Below, in pieces: positions 34,147 through 43,225 of a stretch of 64,000 bases of DNA. The notes beneath the pieces are model-generated. The model was not told the origin of the DNA. It did no database searches and worked only from the letters and a program-made list of their open reading frames with translations. A program made the translations under genes and the position numbers. Within the stretch, counting starts at the first letter, position 1. Every line of letters starts with the position of its first letter. The DNA comes from Brevundimonas sp. (GTDB taxonomy: Bacteria > Pseudomonadota > Alphaproteobacteria > Caulobacterales > Caulobacteraceae), in contig JAPZRF010000022.1 of NCBI GenBank assembly GCA_027531145.1, positions 1-64,000 of the forward strand. The letters are read 5' to 3'.

Positions 34147-34734
34147 ATGAAGATCACCCGCGCCCGAGCGCTCGTCGCCGTGTCCGCCGCCGCCCTTATG
34201 GGCCTCGCCGCCTGCAACAATGCCGAACCGGCCGCCGAAGCTCCGGCCGCTGAGGAGGCTGCCGCCGACGCCGCCGCCACCCCGGCGGGCGATGTCGTCG
34301 CCGTCGCCTCGGGTAACGCCGACTTTTCCACCCTGGTGACTGCTGTTCAGGCCGCCGGTCTGGTCGAGACGCTGCAGGGCACCGGGCCGTTCACCGTGTT
34401 CGCCCCGACCAACGCCGCCTTCGCGAAGATCCCGGCGGCCGACCTGCAGGCCCTGCTGCAGCCCGGGCAGCGCAGCGCCCTGACCGGCGTGCTGACCTAC
34501 CACGTCGTCCCGGGCAGCGTGTCGGCTGCGACCCTGGCCGGGCAGATCACCGCAGGCGGTGGCCAGGCCACCCTGACCACCGTCGAGGGCGGCACCCTGA
34601 CCGCCCGCGCCAACGCCGACGGCAGCATCACCCTGACCGACGAGAAGGGCGGATCCGCCACCGTTGTGCAGGCGGATGTAGCGGCCTCGAACGGTGTGAT
34701 CCACGCCATCGACACCGTCGTCATGCCGAACTGA
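34147..34734 (+). CDS. Fasciclin-domain lipoprotein
   Basis: 195-aa exported lipoprotein: signal peptide with lipobox MGLAAC, an Ala/Glu-rich spacer of about 25 residues (NNAEPAAEAPAAEEAAADAA) and one FAS1 domain. FAS1 landmarks are FSTLVTAVQAAGLVETLQG, GPFTVFAPTNAAFAKIPA (H1 region), LTYHVVPGSVSA and the closing NGVIHAIDTVVMPN. Such single-FAS1 proteins are surface or periplasmic adhesion-type proteins; the role here is unknown. A Shine-Dalgarno (CAGGAGAG) precedes the ATG and a strong terminator follows. Confidence 0.92.
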   Translation: MKITRARALVAVSAAALMGLAACNNAEPAAEAPAAEEAAADAAATPAGDVVAVASGNADFSTLVTAVQAAGLVETLQGTGPFTVFAPTNAAFAKIPAADLQALLQPGQRSALTGVLTYHVVPGSVSAATLAGQITAGGGQATLTTVEGGTLTARANADGSITLTDEKGGSATVVQADVAASNGVIHAIDTVVMPN

Positions 34735-34758
34735 GACAAGCCTTCAGAAGGGTGTGAG

Positions 34759-34796
34759 AGGGCCGCGCTCCGCGAGGGGCGCGGCCCTGATCTTTT
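34759..34796 (+). terminator. Rho-independent terminator after the fasciclin gene
   Basis: Perfect 10-bp stem AGGGCCGCGC / GCGCGGCCCT (34759-34768 and 34779-34788) with a 10-nt loop, followed by TCTTTT (34791-34796). Confidence 0.85.
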
Positions 34797-34837
34797 CGCC
34801 ACAGGCGCGCCACGGGCCCGGCGTCGGGCAGGCCGGC

Positions 34838-35161
34838 TTACTCGCCGGCGCGGATCTGGTCGCGGGCGATCGAGCCCAGTTCGTCCATCTTGGAGCGAAT
34901 CTCGCCCTCGGACACTTGGAGGCCGGCCCCGCGGAAGTCCTGGTCGACCTTGCGGAAAACGTCCTCCTCGCCAGGCTGCTCGAAGTCGGCGCGGACGACG
35001 GCCTTCGCATACTCCTCGGCGCTCTCTGGCGAGAGGCCCATCTTTTCTGCGGCCCACAGCCCGAGCAGGCGGTTGCGGCGGGCGACGGCCTTGAACTCCT
35101 GGTCCTGATCGAGGGCGTACTTGGCTTCGAAGCCCTTTTCCCGATCGTCGAAGGTGGTCAT
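34838..35161 (-). CDS. ATP synthase inhibitor zeta subunit (DUF1476)
   Basis: 107-aa alpha-helical protein of the DUF1476 family, known in Paracoccus as the zeta subunit that blocks ATP hydrolysis by the F1 motor. Seen: MTTFDDREKGFEAKYALDQD, FKAVARRNRLLGLWAAEKMG and EEDVFRKVDQDFRGAG. The start at 35161 gives the canonical N-terminus, which is the inhibitory segment; the frame is open further upstream but without similarity. Divergent from purC. Confidence 0.9.
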   Translation of the reverse strand: MTTFDDREKGFEAKYALDQDQEFKAVARRNRLLGLWAAEKMGLSPESAEEYAKAVVRADFEQPGEEDVFRKVDQDFRGAGLQVSEGEIRSKMDELGSIARDQIRAGE

Positions 35162-35279
35162 AGGCGTCGCAAGCTCCTTCAAGGATCCCGATGGGACCAG
35201 CGCGCCTCTATAGCCGGTGCCGGGATGAACGCAACATGACGCGAGCGGTCGCGTTGGTCGCAAGGGACCAGGCGATGGT

Positions 35280-35308
35280 TTGTGCGGCTGCGAGGCTTCG
35301 TCTAGAAT
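35280..35308 (+). promoter_or_regulatory. Possible promoter of purC-purS
   Basis: TTGTGC (35280-35285) and TAGAAT (35303-35308), spacer 17 nt, lie about 110 nt upstream of the purC ATG. The -10 matches 5 of 6 positions and the -35 is weaker. Confidence 0.35.
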
Positions 35309-35421
35309 GATCTTCGACAAAGACCCCCGCCGCCCGATTCCGGACCGCGCCGCGCCGAGACCCGAGTCTTCGGCCCGCGCGGTTTTTGTTTCGGTCCGCC
35401 TCCCCCGCACGGGACTGCTCA

Positions 35422-36180
35422 ATGAACGTCAAGCGCAAGAAACTCTACGAGGGCAAGGCCAAGATCCTCTACGAGGGGCCCGAGCCCGGGACGCTGATCC
35501 AGTACTTCAAGGACGACGCCACCGCCTTCAACGCCCAGAAGAAGGCGACGCTGGAAGGCAAGGGCGTGGTGAACAACAAGATCAGCGAGTTCATCATGAC
35601 GCGGCTGAACGGCATCGGCGTCACGAACCATTTCATCAAGCGGCTGAACCTGCGCGAGCAGTTGATCCGTGAGGTTGAGATCATCCCGCTGGAGGTGGTC
35701 TGCCGAAACATCGTGGCCGGCTCGCTGGCCACCCGGCTGGGCCAGCCGGAGGGCACGCCCCTGCCGCGCTCGATCATCGAGTTCTATTACAAGAAGGATG
35801 AGCTCAACGATCCGATGGTGACGGAGGAGCACATCACCGCCTTCAACTGGGCCACGACCCAGGAGATCGACGACATCCTCGCCATGACGGTCCGCGTGAA
35901 CGACTATCTGTCGGGCATGTTCGGGGCCGTCGGCATCACCCTGGTGGACTTCAAGATCGAGTTCGGCCGGGTGTGGGAGAACGACTTCAGCCGCGTCATC
36001 CTGGCCGACGAGATCAGCCCGGACAGCTGCCGCCTGTGGGATGTCGCGACCGGCGAGAAGCTGGACAAGGACCGCTTCCGCCGCGACCTCGGCAACGTCA
36101 TCGAGAGCTACGCCGAGGTGGCGCGTCGTCTCGGCATCATGAAGGACATGCCGACGGTGATCCAGGGGGGGCTGCACTGA
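35422..36180 (+). CDS. purC: SAICAR synthetase
   Basis: ATP-dependent ligation of aspartate to CAIR. 252 aa from the ATG at 35422 ([19 protein letters not shown]). Typical blocks: [75 protein letters not shown] and [14 protein letters not shown]. The stop codon shares its last base with the purS start, so purC and purS are translated together. The 260-nt region upstream, shared with the zeta-subunit gene, has a plausible promoter at 35280-35308. Confidence 0.97.
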   Translation: MNVKRKKLYEGKAKILYEGPEPGTLIQYFKDDATAFNAQKKATLEGKGVVNNKISEFIMTRLNGIGVTNHFIKRLNLREQLIREVEIIPLEVVCRNIVAGSLATRLGQPEGTPLPRSIIEFYYKKDELNDPMVTEEHITAFNWATTQEIDDILAMTVRVNDYLSGMFGAVGITLVDFKIEFGRVWENDFSRVILADEISPDSCRLWDVATGEKLDKDRFRRDLGNVIESYAEVARRLGIMKDMPTVIQGGLH

Positions 36181-36416
36181 TGGCCAAGGTCAAGGTTCAC
36201 GTCTTCCTCAAGCCCGGCGTCCTGGATGTGCAGGGCAAGGCCGTCGAGGGTGCGCTGAACGGCCTGGGCTGGCCCGGCGTCACCAATGCGCGCGTCGGCA
36301 AGCTGATCGAGTTCGACTTCGCGGGAGAGGGTGACCCCGCCGCCGAGGCGAAGACGATGTGCGAGCAGCTGCTCGCCAACACCGTGATCGAGAGCTACCG
36401 GATCGAGGTGGGTTGA
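36180..36416 (+). CDS. purS: Phosphoribosylformylglycinamidine synthase subunit PurS
   Basis: 78-aa bridging subunit of the three-part FGAM synthase (PurS-PurQ-PurL), which links the glutaminase and synthetase. Seen: VKVHVFLKPGVLDVQGKAVE, GALNGLGWPGVTNARVGKLI and CEQLLANTVIESYRIEV, the standard PurS pattern. It overlaps purC by one base. The partner subunits follow at 37250 (purQ) and 40432 (purL) on the same strand, separated by unrelated genes. Confidence 0.96.
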   Translation: MAKVKVHVFLKPGVLDVQGKAVEGALNGLGWPGVTNARVGKLIEFDFAGEGDPAAEAKTMCEQLLANTVIESYRIEVG

Positions 36417-36467
36417 ATCCGTGCCCCCTTTCCGGTCGTTATTCCTGATGCTGACGGAGCCCGCATC

Positions 36468-36932
36468 GTGACCTTCACCCTGACCTCTGACGACTTCGCC
36501 GACGGCGAGACCCTGCCGGAGGCGCAGGTCTATGCCCACGGCAACCGCTCGCCGCATCTGGCTTGGTCCGGTGCGCCGGAAGGCACGAAGTCGTTCGCCA
36601 TCACCTGCTATGACCCGGACGCGCCGACGGGCTCGGGTTTCTGGCACTGGACGGTGGCCAACATTCCCGCCGGGGTGACCGAGCTGCCCGCCGGAGGACC
36701 GGTTCCGGCCGGGGCGGTCGAGGGGCGCACCGACTACGGTCCGCCCGGCTTCGGCGGCGCCGCCCCGCCGGCCGGCCACGGCCCGCATCGCTACATCTTC
36801 ACGGTCTTCGCCGTGGACGTCGAGCGGCTGGACGTGACGCCCGACAATTCGGGGGCCATTTTCGGCTTCAACCTGCACTTCCACACCCTGGCGAAGGCGC
36901 AGCTGACCGGGGTCTACGAGAACCGGGGCTGA
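36468..36932 (+). CDS. YbhB/YbcL-type PEBP family protein
   Basis: 154-aa phosphatidylethanolamine-binding/Raf-kinase-inhibitor-like protein. GTG start (36468). Seen: FTLTSDDFADGETLPEAQVY, the ligand-pocket NRSPHLAWSGAPEGTKSFAI, CYDPDAPTGSGFWHWTVANI, DYGPPGFGGAAPPAGHGPHR and YIFTVFAVDVERLDV. The bacterial members' function is not settled. Lies between purS and purQ on the same strand and could be carried on the purine transcript. Confidence 0.93.
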   Translation: MTFTLTSDDFADGETLPEAQVYAHGNRSPHLAWSGAPEGTKSFAITCYDPDAPTGSGFWHWTVANIPAGVTELPAGGPVPAGAVEGRTDYGPPGFGGAAPPAGHGPHRYIFTVFAVDVERLDVTPDNSGAIFGFNLHFHTLAKAQLTGVYENRG

Positions 36933-36968
36933 TTTGGCCGCCCGCCTCGGGGCTGTTATCCTCTCCGC

Positions 36969-37199
36969 ATGGCAGAGGTGACCAACGCGCTGATGTACGA
37001 GGTGCTGAAGACCATTCAGCAGCAGACGCAGCGCATGGACCTCACGCTCGGCGAGGTGAAGCTGGAGCTTCAGGCCATCCGCGGGCACCAGCTGGCCATA
37101 CAACAGGACATCAGTGTCATCTATCCGCGGCTCGGGAGCATCGAACTCCGCTTCGATAGCATCGAGCGTCGACTGGGCTCGTCGGAACCGGCGCACTGA
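36969..37199 (+). CDS. Small coiled-coil protein, unknown
   Basis: 76 aa, mostly helical with heptad-like hydrophobic spacing (ALMYEVLKTIQQQTQRMDLT, LGEVKLELQAIRGHQLAIQQ, LGSIELRFDSIERRLG). No signal peptide and no named family. Similar short coiled-coil proteins are common in Caulobacterales. The ATG at 36969 has little Shine-Dalgarno support. It sits between the PEBP gene and purQ, same strand. Confidence 0.65.
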   Translation: MAEVTNALMYEVLKTIQQQTQRMDLTLGEVKLELQAIRGHQLAIQQDISVIYPRLGSIELRFDSIERRLGSSEPAH

Positions 37200-37249
37200 A
37201 TGGCGCGGGCCGCTGACTTTGGCGCGCAACCCTGCTAGAGCCCCGCGGC

Positions 37250-37912
37250 ATGAGCGCCGCCGTCATCGTCTTTCCCGGGTCCAACTGTGATCGCGACTGC
37301 AAGGTCGCGGTCGAACGATCGACCGGCGAGAGGGTCGAGATGGTCTGGCATCAGGAGACCGGGCTGCCCACGGGCCTCGACCTGATCGTTCTGCCGGGCG
37401 GCTTTTCATACGGCGACTACCTGCGCTGCGGGGCCATGGCGGCCCAGTCTCCGGTGATGCAGGCGGTGAAGGCCGCCGCCGACGACGGCGTGGCCGTGGT
37501 CGGGATCTGCAACGGCTTCCAGATCCTGTGCGAGGCCGGGATGCTGCCGGGTGCCCTGCTGCGCAACGCCGGGCTGAAGTACGTCTGCAAGCCGATCACG
37601 CTCGAGGTCGCCAACGGCCAGACTCGCTTCACCGCCGGCTACCAGGGCCAGCGCGAGGTGGTCATGACCCAGGGCAACGGGGACGGGAACTACTTCGCCG
37701 ACGCCGAGACCCTGGCCCGGATCGAGGGCGAGGGGCAGGTGGTGTTCCGCTACGTCGACAACCCCAACGGCTCGGTCAACGACATCGCCGGCCTGCAGAA
37801 CGCCCGCGGCAATGTGCTGGGCATGATGCCCCACCCGGATCGGGCCTTCGAGGCCGAGCTGGGCTCGGCCGACGGCGCCACCCTGTTCCGCAGCATCCTC
37901 GCCGCCGCCTGA
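37250..37912 (+). CDS. purQ: Phosphoribosylformylglycinamidine synthase, glutaminase subunit
   Basis: Class I glutamine amidotransferase that supplies ammonia to PurL. 220 aa. Seen: [40 protein letters not shown], the nucleophile elbow [15 protein letters not shown] (Cys), and the catalytic His/Asp in [16 protein letters not shown]. Complete and normal in length. Confidence 0.97.
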   Translation: MSAAVIVFPGSNCDRDCKVAVERSTGERVEMVWHQETGLPTGLDLIVLPGGFSYGDYLRCGAMAAQSPVMQAVKAAADDGVAVVGICNGFQILCEAGMLPGALLRNAGLKYVCKPITLEVANGQTRFTAGYQGQREVVMTQGNGDGNYFADAETLARIEGEGQVVFRYVDNPNGSVNDIAGLQNARGNVLGMMPHPDRAFEAELGSADGATLFRSILAAA

Positions 37913-37989
37913 GACGGTTTGCGGACTTGACCTGACGCATCGCGTCGGTCGATCCCCCGGGGGCGAAGACCAGTGGGCGACTTCTGGTC

Positions 37990-38395
37990 ATGAGCGAACG
38001 CCAGAAGATGGGCGAGGTCGGCGAAGGCGCGATCATCCGCCTGCCGTTCCACTGCGATATGTCTAGAACATCCCGCCGGGTCGCGGCGTGTTCCTGAACT
38101 TCAACTGTATCCTCCTGGACGTCTGAGAAGTAGAGATCGGCGACCAGATCCAGATCGACCCCGGGGTGCAGATCCTGACCGCCGACCACCCGCGCGACGC
38201 CGCCGAGCGCGCCGAGGGTATGGAGTTTGGCAAGCCGGTCACCATCGGCCGGAAAGTCCGGATCGGCGGCGGGGCATCATTCTGCCGGGCGTCACCATCG
38301 GCGACGATGCGGTGATCGGTGCCGGTTCGGTGGTCACTCGGGACGTGCCGGAGGGGGCAAGGGCCGTCGGCGACGCGGCGCGGGTGAGAGCCTAG
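37990..38395 (+). pseudogene. Degenerate maltose O-acetyltransferase-like gene
   Basis: A start-like MSERQKMGEVGEG and IIRLPFHCDM (37990 onward) are followed by fragments in shifting frames that together read like a hexapeptide-repeat acetyltransferase: FNCILLDV, then IGDQIQIDPGVQILTADHPR, EGMEFGKPVTIGRKVRIGGG, a frameshift near 38272, then ILPGVTIGDDAVIGAGSVVT and RDVPEGARAVGDAARVRA with a stop at 38393. Stops, frameshifts and missing left-handed-helix coils mean no functional product. It ends within 4 nt of the convergent AspH-like gene. Confidence 0.75.
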
Positions 38396-39423
38396 ACTCC
38401 CCAGGCCTGACCGCCGGCGCCATAGCCATCGACTGCCTGGAACAGGGCCGAGACCAGTGCCCGTTCCTCCTCGTTCATCTCCGGCTTCCAGACGTCGAAG
38501 ATCAGGATGGTACGATCCTGGCCGCTGTCGTTGGCCGCCTCATGCTCGATCGTGTCGTCAAAAGCCCAGGCCTGGCCTTCGCGCCACTCACGCGCGTCAT
38601 TGCCGACGCGAAAGCGGCTGCCGGGCGGAGCGATCAGCGGCAGGTGACAGATGAGGCGGGTATTGATCAGGCCGTGGTGCGGAGGGATGCGCGCGCCGGC
38701 CTTCAGTTTCGAGAACAGGATCGACGGCGTCCGGCCCGGCACACGGCACAGCGGGACTTCAGAGAGCGCCGCCATCGTACGCGGACAGCGCCGCGTGATC
38801 TCCGGCTGCTCATTGCCGTCCTTCCAGAGAAACAGGGCGCTCCAGTCGGGATTGGCAAGCATACCTGAGGAATTGAAGTTCGGCCGATCGGCACGGGCTT
38901 CGACATAGGGATGGAATAGATCGGGCTCGGCTCGGAGGGCATCAAGCTCGGCGCGAATCTCGCCCGTCGCCGCCTCGACCGACGCCAGCCATGGCAGGGT
39001 CTCGCGCGGCTGGAACTGGATCTGTGGCAGGCCGGGAAACAGATAGAAGCGTGGCTCCTGCTGATACAGACGCTTTCGCCCGGCCATCAGGTCAAGCGAC
39101 AGGGCGAAGCGGTCGCTTGAGGTCGAGGGGTTGAAGCCTGCTCTGGCAAGGCTGCTCGTCAGATGGTCCTCAAACTGCTGGGCCTGTGCCTGAACCGCGG
39201 CCCGGGCGCGCCGCAGCTCGGCGATGATCGCCGGTGCCAGACCCGCGCCGTCGCCGGCGGCGCGCAGGGCGGAGCTGTAGAAGCTGGCGGCCGCCCGACT
39301 GTCGCCGAGGCCGCCGAGCGCGTCCCCCTTGGCGATCAGCGCGCGCAAGTCGCGGGGGTCCGCGGCAAGTGCGCGGTCTGCCGCTTCGATCGCGGCGCGG
39401 TTGCCCTGTTCCGTATTCGCCAT
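38392..39423 (-). CDS. Aspartyl/asparaginyl beta-hydroxylase family protein with TPR-like N-terminus
   Basis: 343 aa. The N-terminal about 75 residues form a tetratricopeptide-like helix pair (AAIEAADRALAADPRDLRAL, IAKGDALGGLGDSRAAASFY). The rest is an AspH-type Fe(II)/2-oxoglutarate dioxygenase domain: LFLWKDGNEQPEITRRCP, FSKLKAGARIPPHHG with one iron-binding His, NTRLICHLPLIAPPGSRFRV, and WAFDDTIEHEAANDSG with the second His; the third acidic ligand is lacking, as in AspH. The substrate (a protein side chain or a lipid) cannot be told. Its stop is adjacent to the acetyltransferase remnant. Confidence 0.85.
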   Translation of the reverse strand: MANTEQGNRAAIEAADRALAADPRDLRALIAKGDALGGLGDSRAAASFYSSALRAAGDGAGLAPAIIAELRRARAAVQAQAQQFEDHLTSSLARAGFNPSTSSDRFALSLDLMAGRKRLYQQEPRFYLFPGLPQIQFQPRETLPWLASVEAATGEIRAELDALRAEPDLFHPYVEARADRPNFNSSGMLANPDWSALFLWKDGNEQPEITRRCPRTMAALSEVPLCRVPGRTPSILFSKLKAGARIPPHHGLINTRLICHLPLIAPPGSRFRVGNDAREWREGQAWAFDDTIEHEAANDSGQDRTILIFDVWKPEMNEEERALVSALFQAVDGYGAGGQAWGV

Positions 39424-39548
39424 GTGCCGATCGGAGGCGGGCGAACGGCCTCCGTCAAGATGAAAGCGTCAAACTGACCGACGATCAGGGTTCGATTGGA
39501 CCCTCGCCGTTCGAGCGCGTACTGGTCCCCGCCACACCCGGAGTCGCC

Positions 39549-40340
39549 ATGTCGATCGAACGTCCCACCCCGCCTCAGATGACCCGCCGGCTGGTCGTCC
39601 TGGCGGCCACGATCTTCGCCATTGTGATCGGCCAGACGCAGGTCCTGCTTCAATGGGGCCAGAGCCCTGCCGAGTTTGCCGCCGACAGCGACGCCTCCCT
39701 GAAGGTCGCGGGCTACGCCTTCGCGATCTGGGCCGTGATCTATCTCTGGCTGGTTGTCTATGCGGTGAGGCAGGCCCTGCCGCGGACGGGCGAAAGCGGG
39801 CTGATTCAACGACTAGGCTGGCCGTCGGTTGCCGCCCTGCTCGGCATCGGCTGGTGGGTGGTGGCGGCAGCCTTCGACTGGGAAGTGGCGACCATCGTCC
39901 TGATCTTCGGCTCGCTGGCCGTCCTGCTGGTTCCCCTGCTGGCCAGTACCGGCACGATCCGCGCTCTGCCACGCAGCGATCGTGACCGCTGGATGACCGT
40001 CTGGCCACTGACCATGCTGGCCGGCTGGCTGACCATCGCGGCACCGGTCAATCTGATGACCGTGGCCACCGGCAACGGCTGGCTGCCGGACGTCCTGTCG
40101 CCGACCGGCTGGGCGATTCTGGCGATCGCTATGGTGACGGCCATGGCGCTGGGTGTCACGCAGCGCCTGCGCACCCTCGCCTATGGCTTGCCGATCGCCT
40201 GGGGCCTGCTGGGCGCGTTCGTCGCCGAGCAGGCGCGCAACCCGATGCTGGCCTACGTCGCGCTCGCCGGTGCCGGAACGGTCCTCGTCGGGGCGGTCCT
40301 TCTGGCACTTCGACCTGGTATCCGATCCTCGCCGGCCTGA
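39549..40340 (+). CDS. Multi-pass membrane protein, TspO/MBR-related
   Basis: 263 aa with about eight hydrophobic segments, starting MSIERPTPPQMTRRLVVLAA. Segments such as VAGYAFAIWAVIYLWLVVYA, LLGIGWWVVAAAFDWEVATI and WPLTMLAGWLTIAAPVNLMT resemble the longer 'tryptophan-rich sensory protein' relatives of TspO. The ATG at 39549 is preferred: upstream the open frame encodes an arginine-rich peptide that cannot be a membrane protein start. Function unknown; lies between the AspH-like gene (divergent) and purL. Confidence 0.7.
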   Translation: MSIERPTPPQMTRRLVVLAATIFAIVIGQTQVLLQWGQSPAEFAADSDASLKVAGYAFAIWAVIYLWLVVYAVRQALPRTGESGLIQRLGWPSVAALLGIGWWVVAAAFDWEVATIVLIFGSLAVLLVPLLASTGTIRALPRSDRDRWMTVWPLTMLAGWLTIAAPVNLMTVATGNGWLPDVLSPTGWAILAIAMVTAMALGVTQRLRTLAYGLPIAWGLLGAFVAEQARNPMLAYVALAGAGTVLVGAVLLALRPGIRSSPA

Positions 40341-40431
40341 TCGCCCGCGAAATCAGCCAATGAGCCTGCGGAGATGCTGTTCCGCCAGCAGTGGCTGACA
40401 CGACTCCGTTCAGCGGCTAGAAGGCGCGCCC

Positions 40432-42651
40432 ATGAGCGCTCCCCGGAAGACCATGGCCGAGCTGGCCGCCGCGTACGGCCTCGCCGCGAGCGAGTACCAG
40501 GTGATCCTCGACCGGCTCGGGCGCGAGCCCAACCAGGTCGAGCTGGGGGTGTTCTCGGTGATGTGGTCCGAGCACTGCTCGTACAAGTCGTCGAAGATTC
40601 ACCTCGGCAAGTTCCCGACCAGGGGACCGCGCGTGATCTGCGGGCCGGGAGAGAACGCCGGCGTCATCGACATCGACGACGGCGACGCCTGCATCTTCAA
40701 GATGGAGAGTCACAACCACCCCAGCTTTATCGAGCCCTACCAGGGCGCGGCGACGGGCGTGGGTGGAATCATGCGCGACGTCTTCACCATGGGCGCGCGG
40801 CCGGTGGCCCTGCTCAACGCCCTGCGCTTCGGCGACGTGGGCCATGAGAAGACGAAGCGGCTGGTGGCCGGGGTGGTGTCCGGCATCGGCGGCTATGGCA
40901 ACTGCGTCGGGGTGCCCACGGTGGCCGGCGAGACCAACTTCCACCGCGGCTACAATGGTAACATCCTGGTCAACGCCATGTGTGTCGGCGTGGCCCGCGC
41001 CGACAGTATCTTCTATTCGGCGGCACCGGCCCCCGGTCTCTCGGTGGTCTATTTTGGCTCCAGGACTGGCCGCGACGGCATTCACGGCGCGACCATGTCC
41101 TCGGCAGAATTCGACGACGAGTCCGAATCGAAGCGCCCGACGGTCCAGGTCGGCGATCCCTTCGCCGAGAAGCTGCTGATCGAGGCGACGCTGGAGCTGA
41201 TGGCTTCCGGTGCCGTCGCCGCCATCCAGGACATGGGTGCCGCCGGCCTGACCTCATCTTCGGTCGAGATGGCCGGCAAGGGCGGGGTCGGCATCGAGCT
41301 GAACATGGACGCCGTGCCCCAGCGCGAGGAGGGCATGACCGCCTACGAGATGATGCTGTCGGAAAGCCAGGAGCGGATGCTGGCCGTGCTCAAGCCCGGG
41401 CGCGAGGAGGACGGCTACCGCATCTTCCGCAAGTGGGGCCTCGACGCCGCGGTGATCGGCCAGACCACCGACACCGGCCGGCTGGTGCTGAAGCACCACG
41501 GCGAGACCGTCTGCGACGTGCCGCTGGCGCCTCTGTTCGACGACGCACCCCTGTACGACCGGCCCTGGGTGCAGCCGACCCTGCATCCGCGCCTCGATCC
41601 GCAGGATGTGCCGGCACCCGAGAGCTGGCCCGACGCCGTGCTGAAGGTGCTGACCTGCCCCGACATGGCCTCCAAGCGGTGGATCTGGGAGCAGTACGAC
41701 CGGCACGTAATGGCCGATACCCTGCAGGACTCGGCCACCGGCGCGGACGCCGGCGTGGTGCGGGTGCACGGCACGGACAAGGGGCTGGCGGTCACTTCCG
41801 ACTGCACGCCGCGCTATGTCCAGAACGATCCCTACGAGGGCGGCAAGCAGGCGGTGGCCGAGTCCTGGCGCAACCTGACCGCTGTCGGCGCCCGTCCGAT
41901 CGCCATCACCGACAACCTGAACTTCGGCAATCCGCAGCGGCCCGAGATCATGGGGCAGATCGTGCGCGCCATCGACGGCATGGCCGAGGCTTGCGGCGCG
42001 CTCGACTTCCCGGTCGTGAGCGGCAACGTCAGCCTCTACAACGAGACCACCGGCGTCGCCATTCCGCCGACCCCCACTGTGGGCGGCGTCGGCCTGCTGA
42101 AGAACTACGACATTGTTTGCGGCTTCAGCGGCATGGCCGAGGGTGACACCTTGGTGCTGATCGGCCAGACCGCCGGTGAACTGGGTGCTTCCATGTACCT
42201 GCGCGAGGTGCTCGGCCGCGAGGACGGGGCGCCGCCGCCGGTCGATCTGGCGCTGGAGCGCAAGACCGGAGACTTCGTGCGCGGCCTGATCGAGGGCGGT
42301 GAGCTGACGGTGGTGCACGACCTGTCTGACGGCGGCCTGATCGGGGCGGCCGCCGACATGGCCCTGGCCTCGGACTGCGGCGTGGTGCTCGACGCCTCCA
42401 GCGCGGCCCACGCCCATGTGCTGCTGTTCGCCGAGGACCAGGCCCGCTACCTCGTCGCCACCGCGGCTCCCCAGACCATCCTCGATGCGGCGCGCGAGGC
42501 CGGGCTGCATGCCTCGGTCGTCGGCCATGCGGTCGGCACGGACTTCGCCTCGGCCGGGCCGAAGGGCAAGCTGTTCCGCATCCCGCTGGCCCACCTGCGC
42601 GAGATGCACGAAAGCTGGATGCCCGCCTGGATGGACGGCCCGCGCGCCTGA
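40432..42651 (+). CDS. purL: Phosphoribosylformylglycinamidine synthase, synthetase subunit
   Basis: ATP-dependent FGAM synthase, small-type PurL (739 aa) that works with PurS and PurQ. Seen: [109 protein letters not shown] and [20 protein letters not shown]. All belong to the PurM/PurL fold with two ATP sites, one structural. Final structural gene of the scattered purine set here. Confidence 0.97.
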   Translation: MSAPRKTMAELAAAYGLAASEYQVILDRLGREPNQVELGVFSVMWSEHCSYKSSKIHLGKFPTRGPRVICGPGENAGVIDIDDGDACIFKMESHNHPSFIEPYQGAATGVGGIMRDVFTMGARPVALLNALRFGDVGHEKTKRLVAGVVSGIGGYGNCVGVPTVAGETNFHRGYNGNILVNAMCVGVARADSIFYSAAPAPGLSVVYFGSRTGRDGIHGATMSSAEFDDESESKRPTVQVGDPFAEKLLIEATLELMASGAVAAIQDMGAAGLTSSSVEMAGKGGVGIELNMDAVPQREEGMTAYEMMLSESQERMLAVLKPGREEDGYRIFRKWGLDAAVIGQTTDTGRLVLKHHGETVCDVPLAPLFDDAPLYDRPWVQPTLHPRLDPQDVPAPESWPDAVLKVLTCPDMASKRWIWEQYDRHVMADTLQDSATGADAGVVRVHGTDKGLAVTSDCTPRYVQNDPYEGGKQAVAESWRNLTAVGARPIAITDNLNFGNPQRPEIMGQIVRAIDGMAEACGALDFPVVSGNVSLYNETTGVAIPPTPTVGGVGLLKNYDIVCGFSGMAEGDTLVLIGQTAGELGASMYLREVLGREDGAPPPVDLALERKTGDFVRGLIEGGELTVVHDLSDGGLIGAAADMALASDCGVVLDASSAAHAHVLLFAEDQARYLVATAAPQTILDAAREAGLHASVVGHAVGTDFASAGPKGKLFRIPLAHLREMHESWMPAWMDGPRA

Positions 42652-42761
42652 ACGCGGCATGGCCGGTCAACCAGGTCGAACCCTGACCGACCCCGCACCA
42701 AGCGATGCCTGGCAATCATCTGCGAGCCCGTGTGTCTTACGGTTCTGACGTCCCGGCCGCT

Positions 42762-42787
42762 CCGGGAAGGCCGATAGGCCCTCCCGG
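42762..42787. other. Hairpin downstream of purL
   Basis: CCGGGA-A-GGCC-GATA-GGCC-C-TCCCGG forms a 10-bp stem with one A/C mismatch and a GATA loop. No T-run follows. It may end or stabilise the purL message. The rest of the 251 nt between purL and the next gene shows no other feature I can support. Confidence 0.4.
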
Positions 42788-42902
42788 GCACCGTGCGCCC
42801 CTTGCATCCGGCCATCCGGTCGGGCTCTCACGCCTCATTGATCCATGTTTCGTCACATCGCCATGGTTAACTCTCCTCGTGGGCGAGCGGGGATGACCGG
42901 GC

Positions 42903-43193
42903 ATGAACCTGAAACGCGGGCTGGACCGATTGCTGATCTATGTCAGCGTCCTCTATTTCATCGGTGCGGCGGTCGCGGCGGCGGTCTGGACGCGGCTCGC
43001 CGCCTTCGCGCCGTTGAAGTCGCCGCCCTATGACAGCCTCGCCGAGGCCCTGACCGTTGCGGGCGGCATTTTCGGTGCGGCCATCCTGATCTACGTCGTT
43101 GTCTACGGCCTGATCTGGGTCCTTTACGGTCTCTTCGAATGGGATCTGCCGCATATCAAGGGCACCCGTTCCGGAGACGATGTTGCGGACTGA
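42903..43193 (+). CDS. Small two-helix membrane protein, unknown
   Basis: 96 aa. Two predicted TM helices (LLIYVSVLYFIGAAVAAAVW and TVAGGIFGAAILIYVVVYGL) with a basic N-terminus and an acidic C-terminal tail. No named family recognised. Convergent with the phosphodiesterase gene downstream. Confidence 0.7.
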   Translation: MNLKRGLDRLLIYVSVLYFIGAAVAAAVWTRLAAFAPLKSPPYDSLAEALTVAGGIFGAAILIYVVVYGLIWVLYGLFEWDLPHIKGTRSGDDVAD

Positions 43194-43225
43194 CTGTCTG
43201 AAGACTCGCTCCGTGCAGGCGTGCG

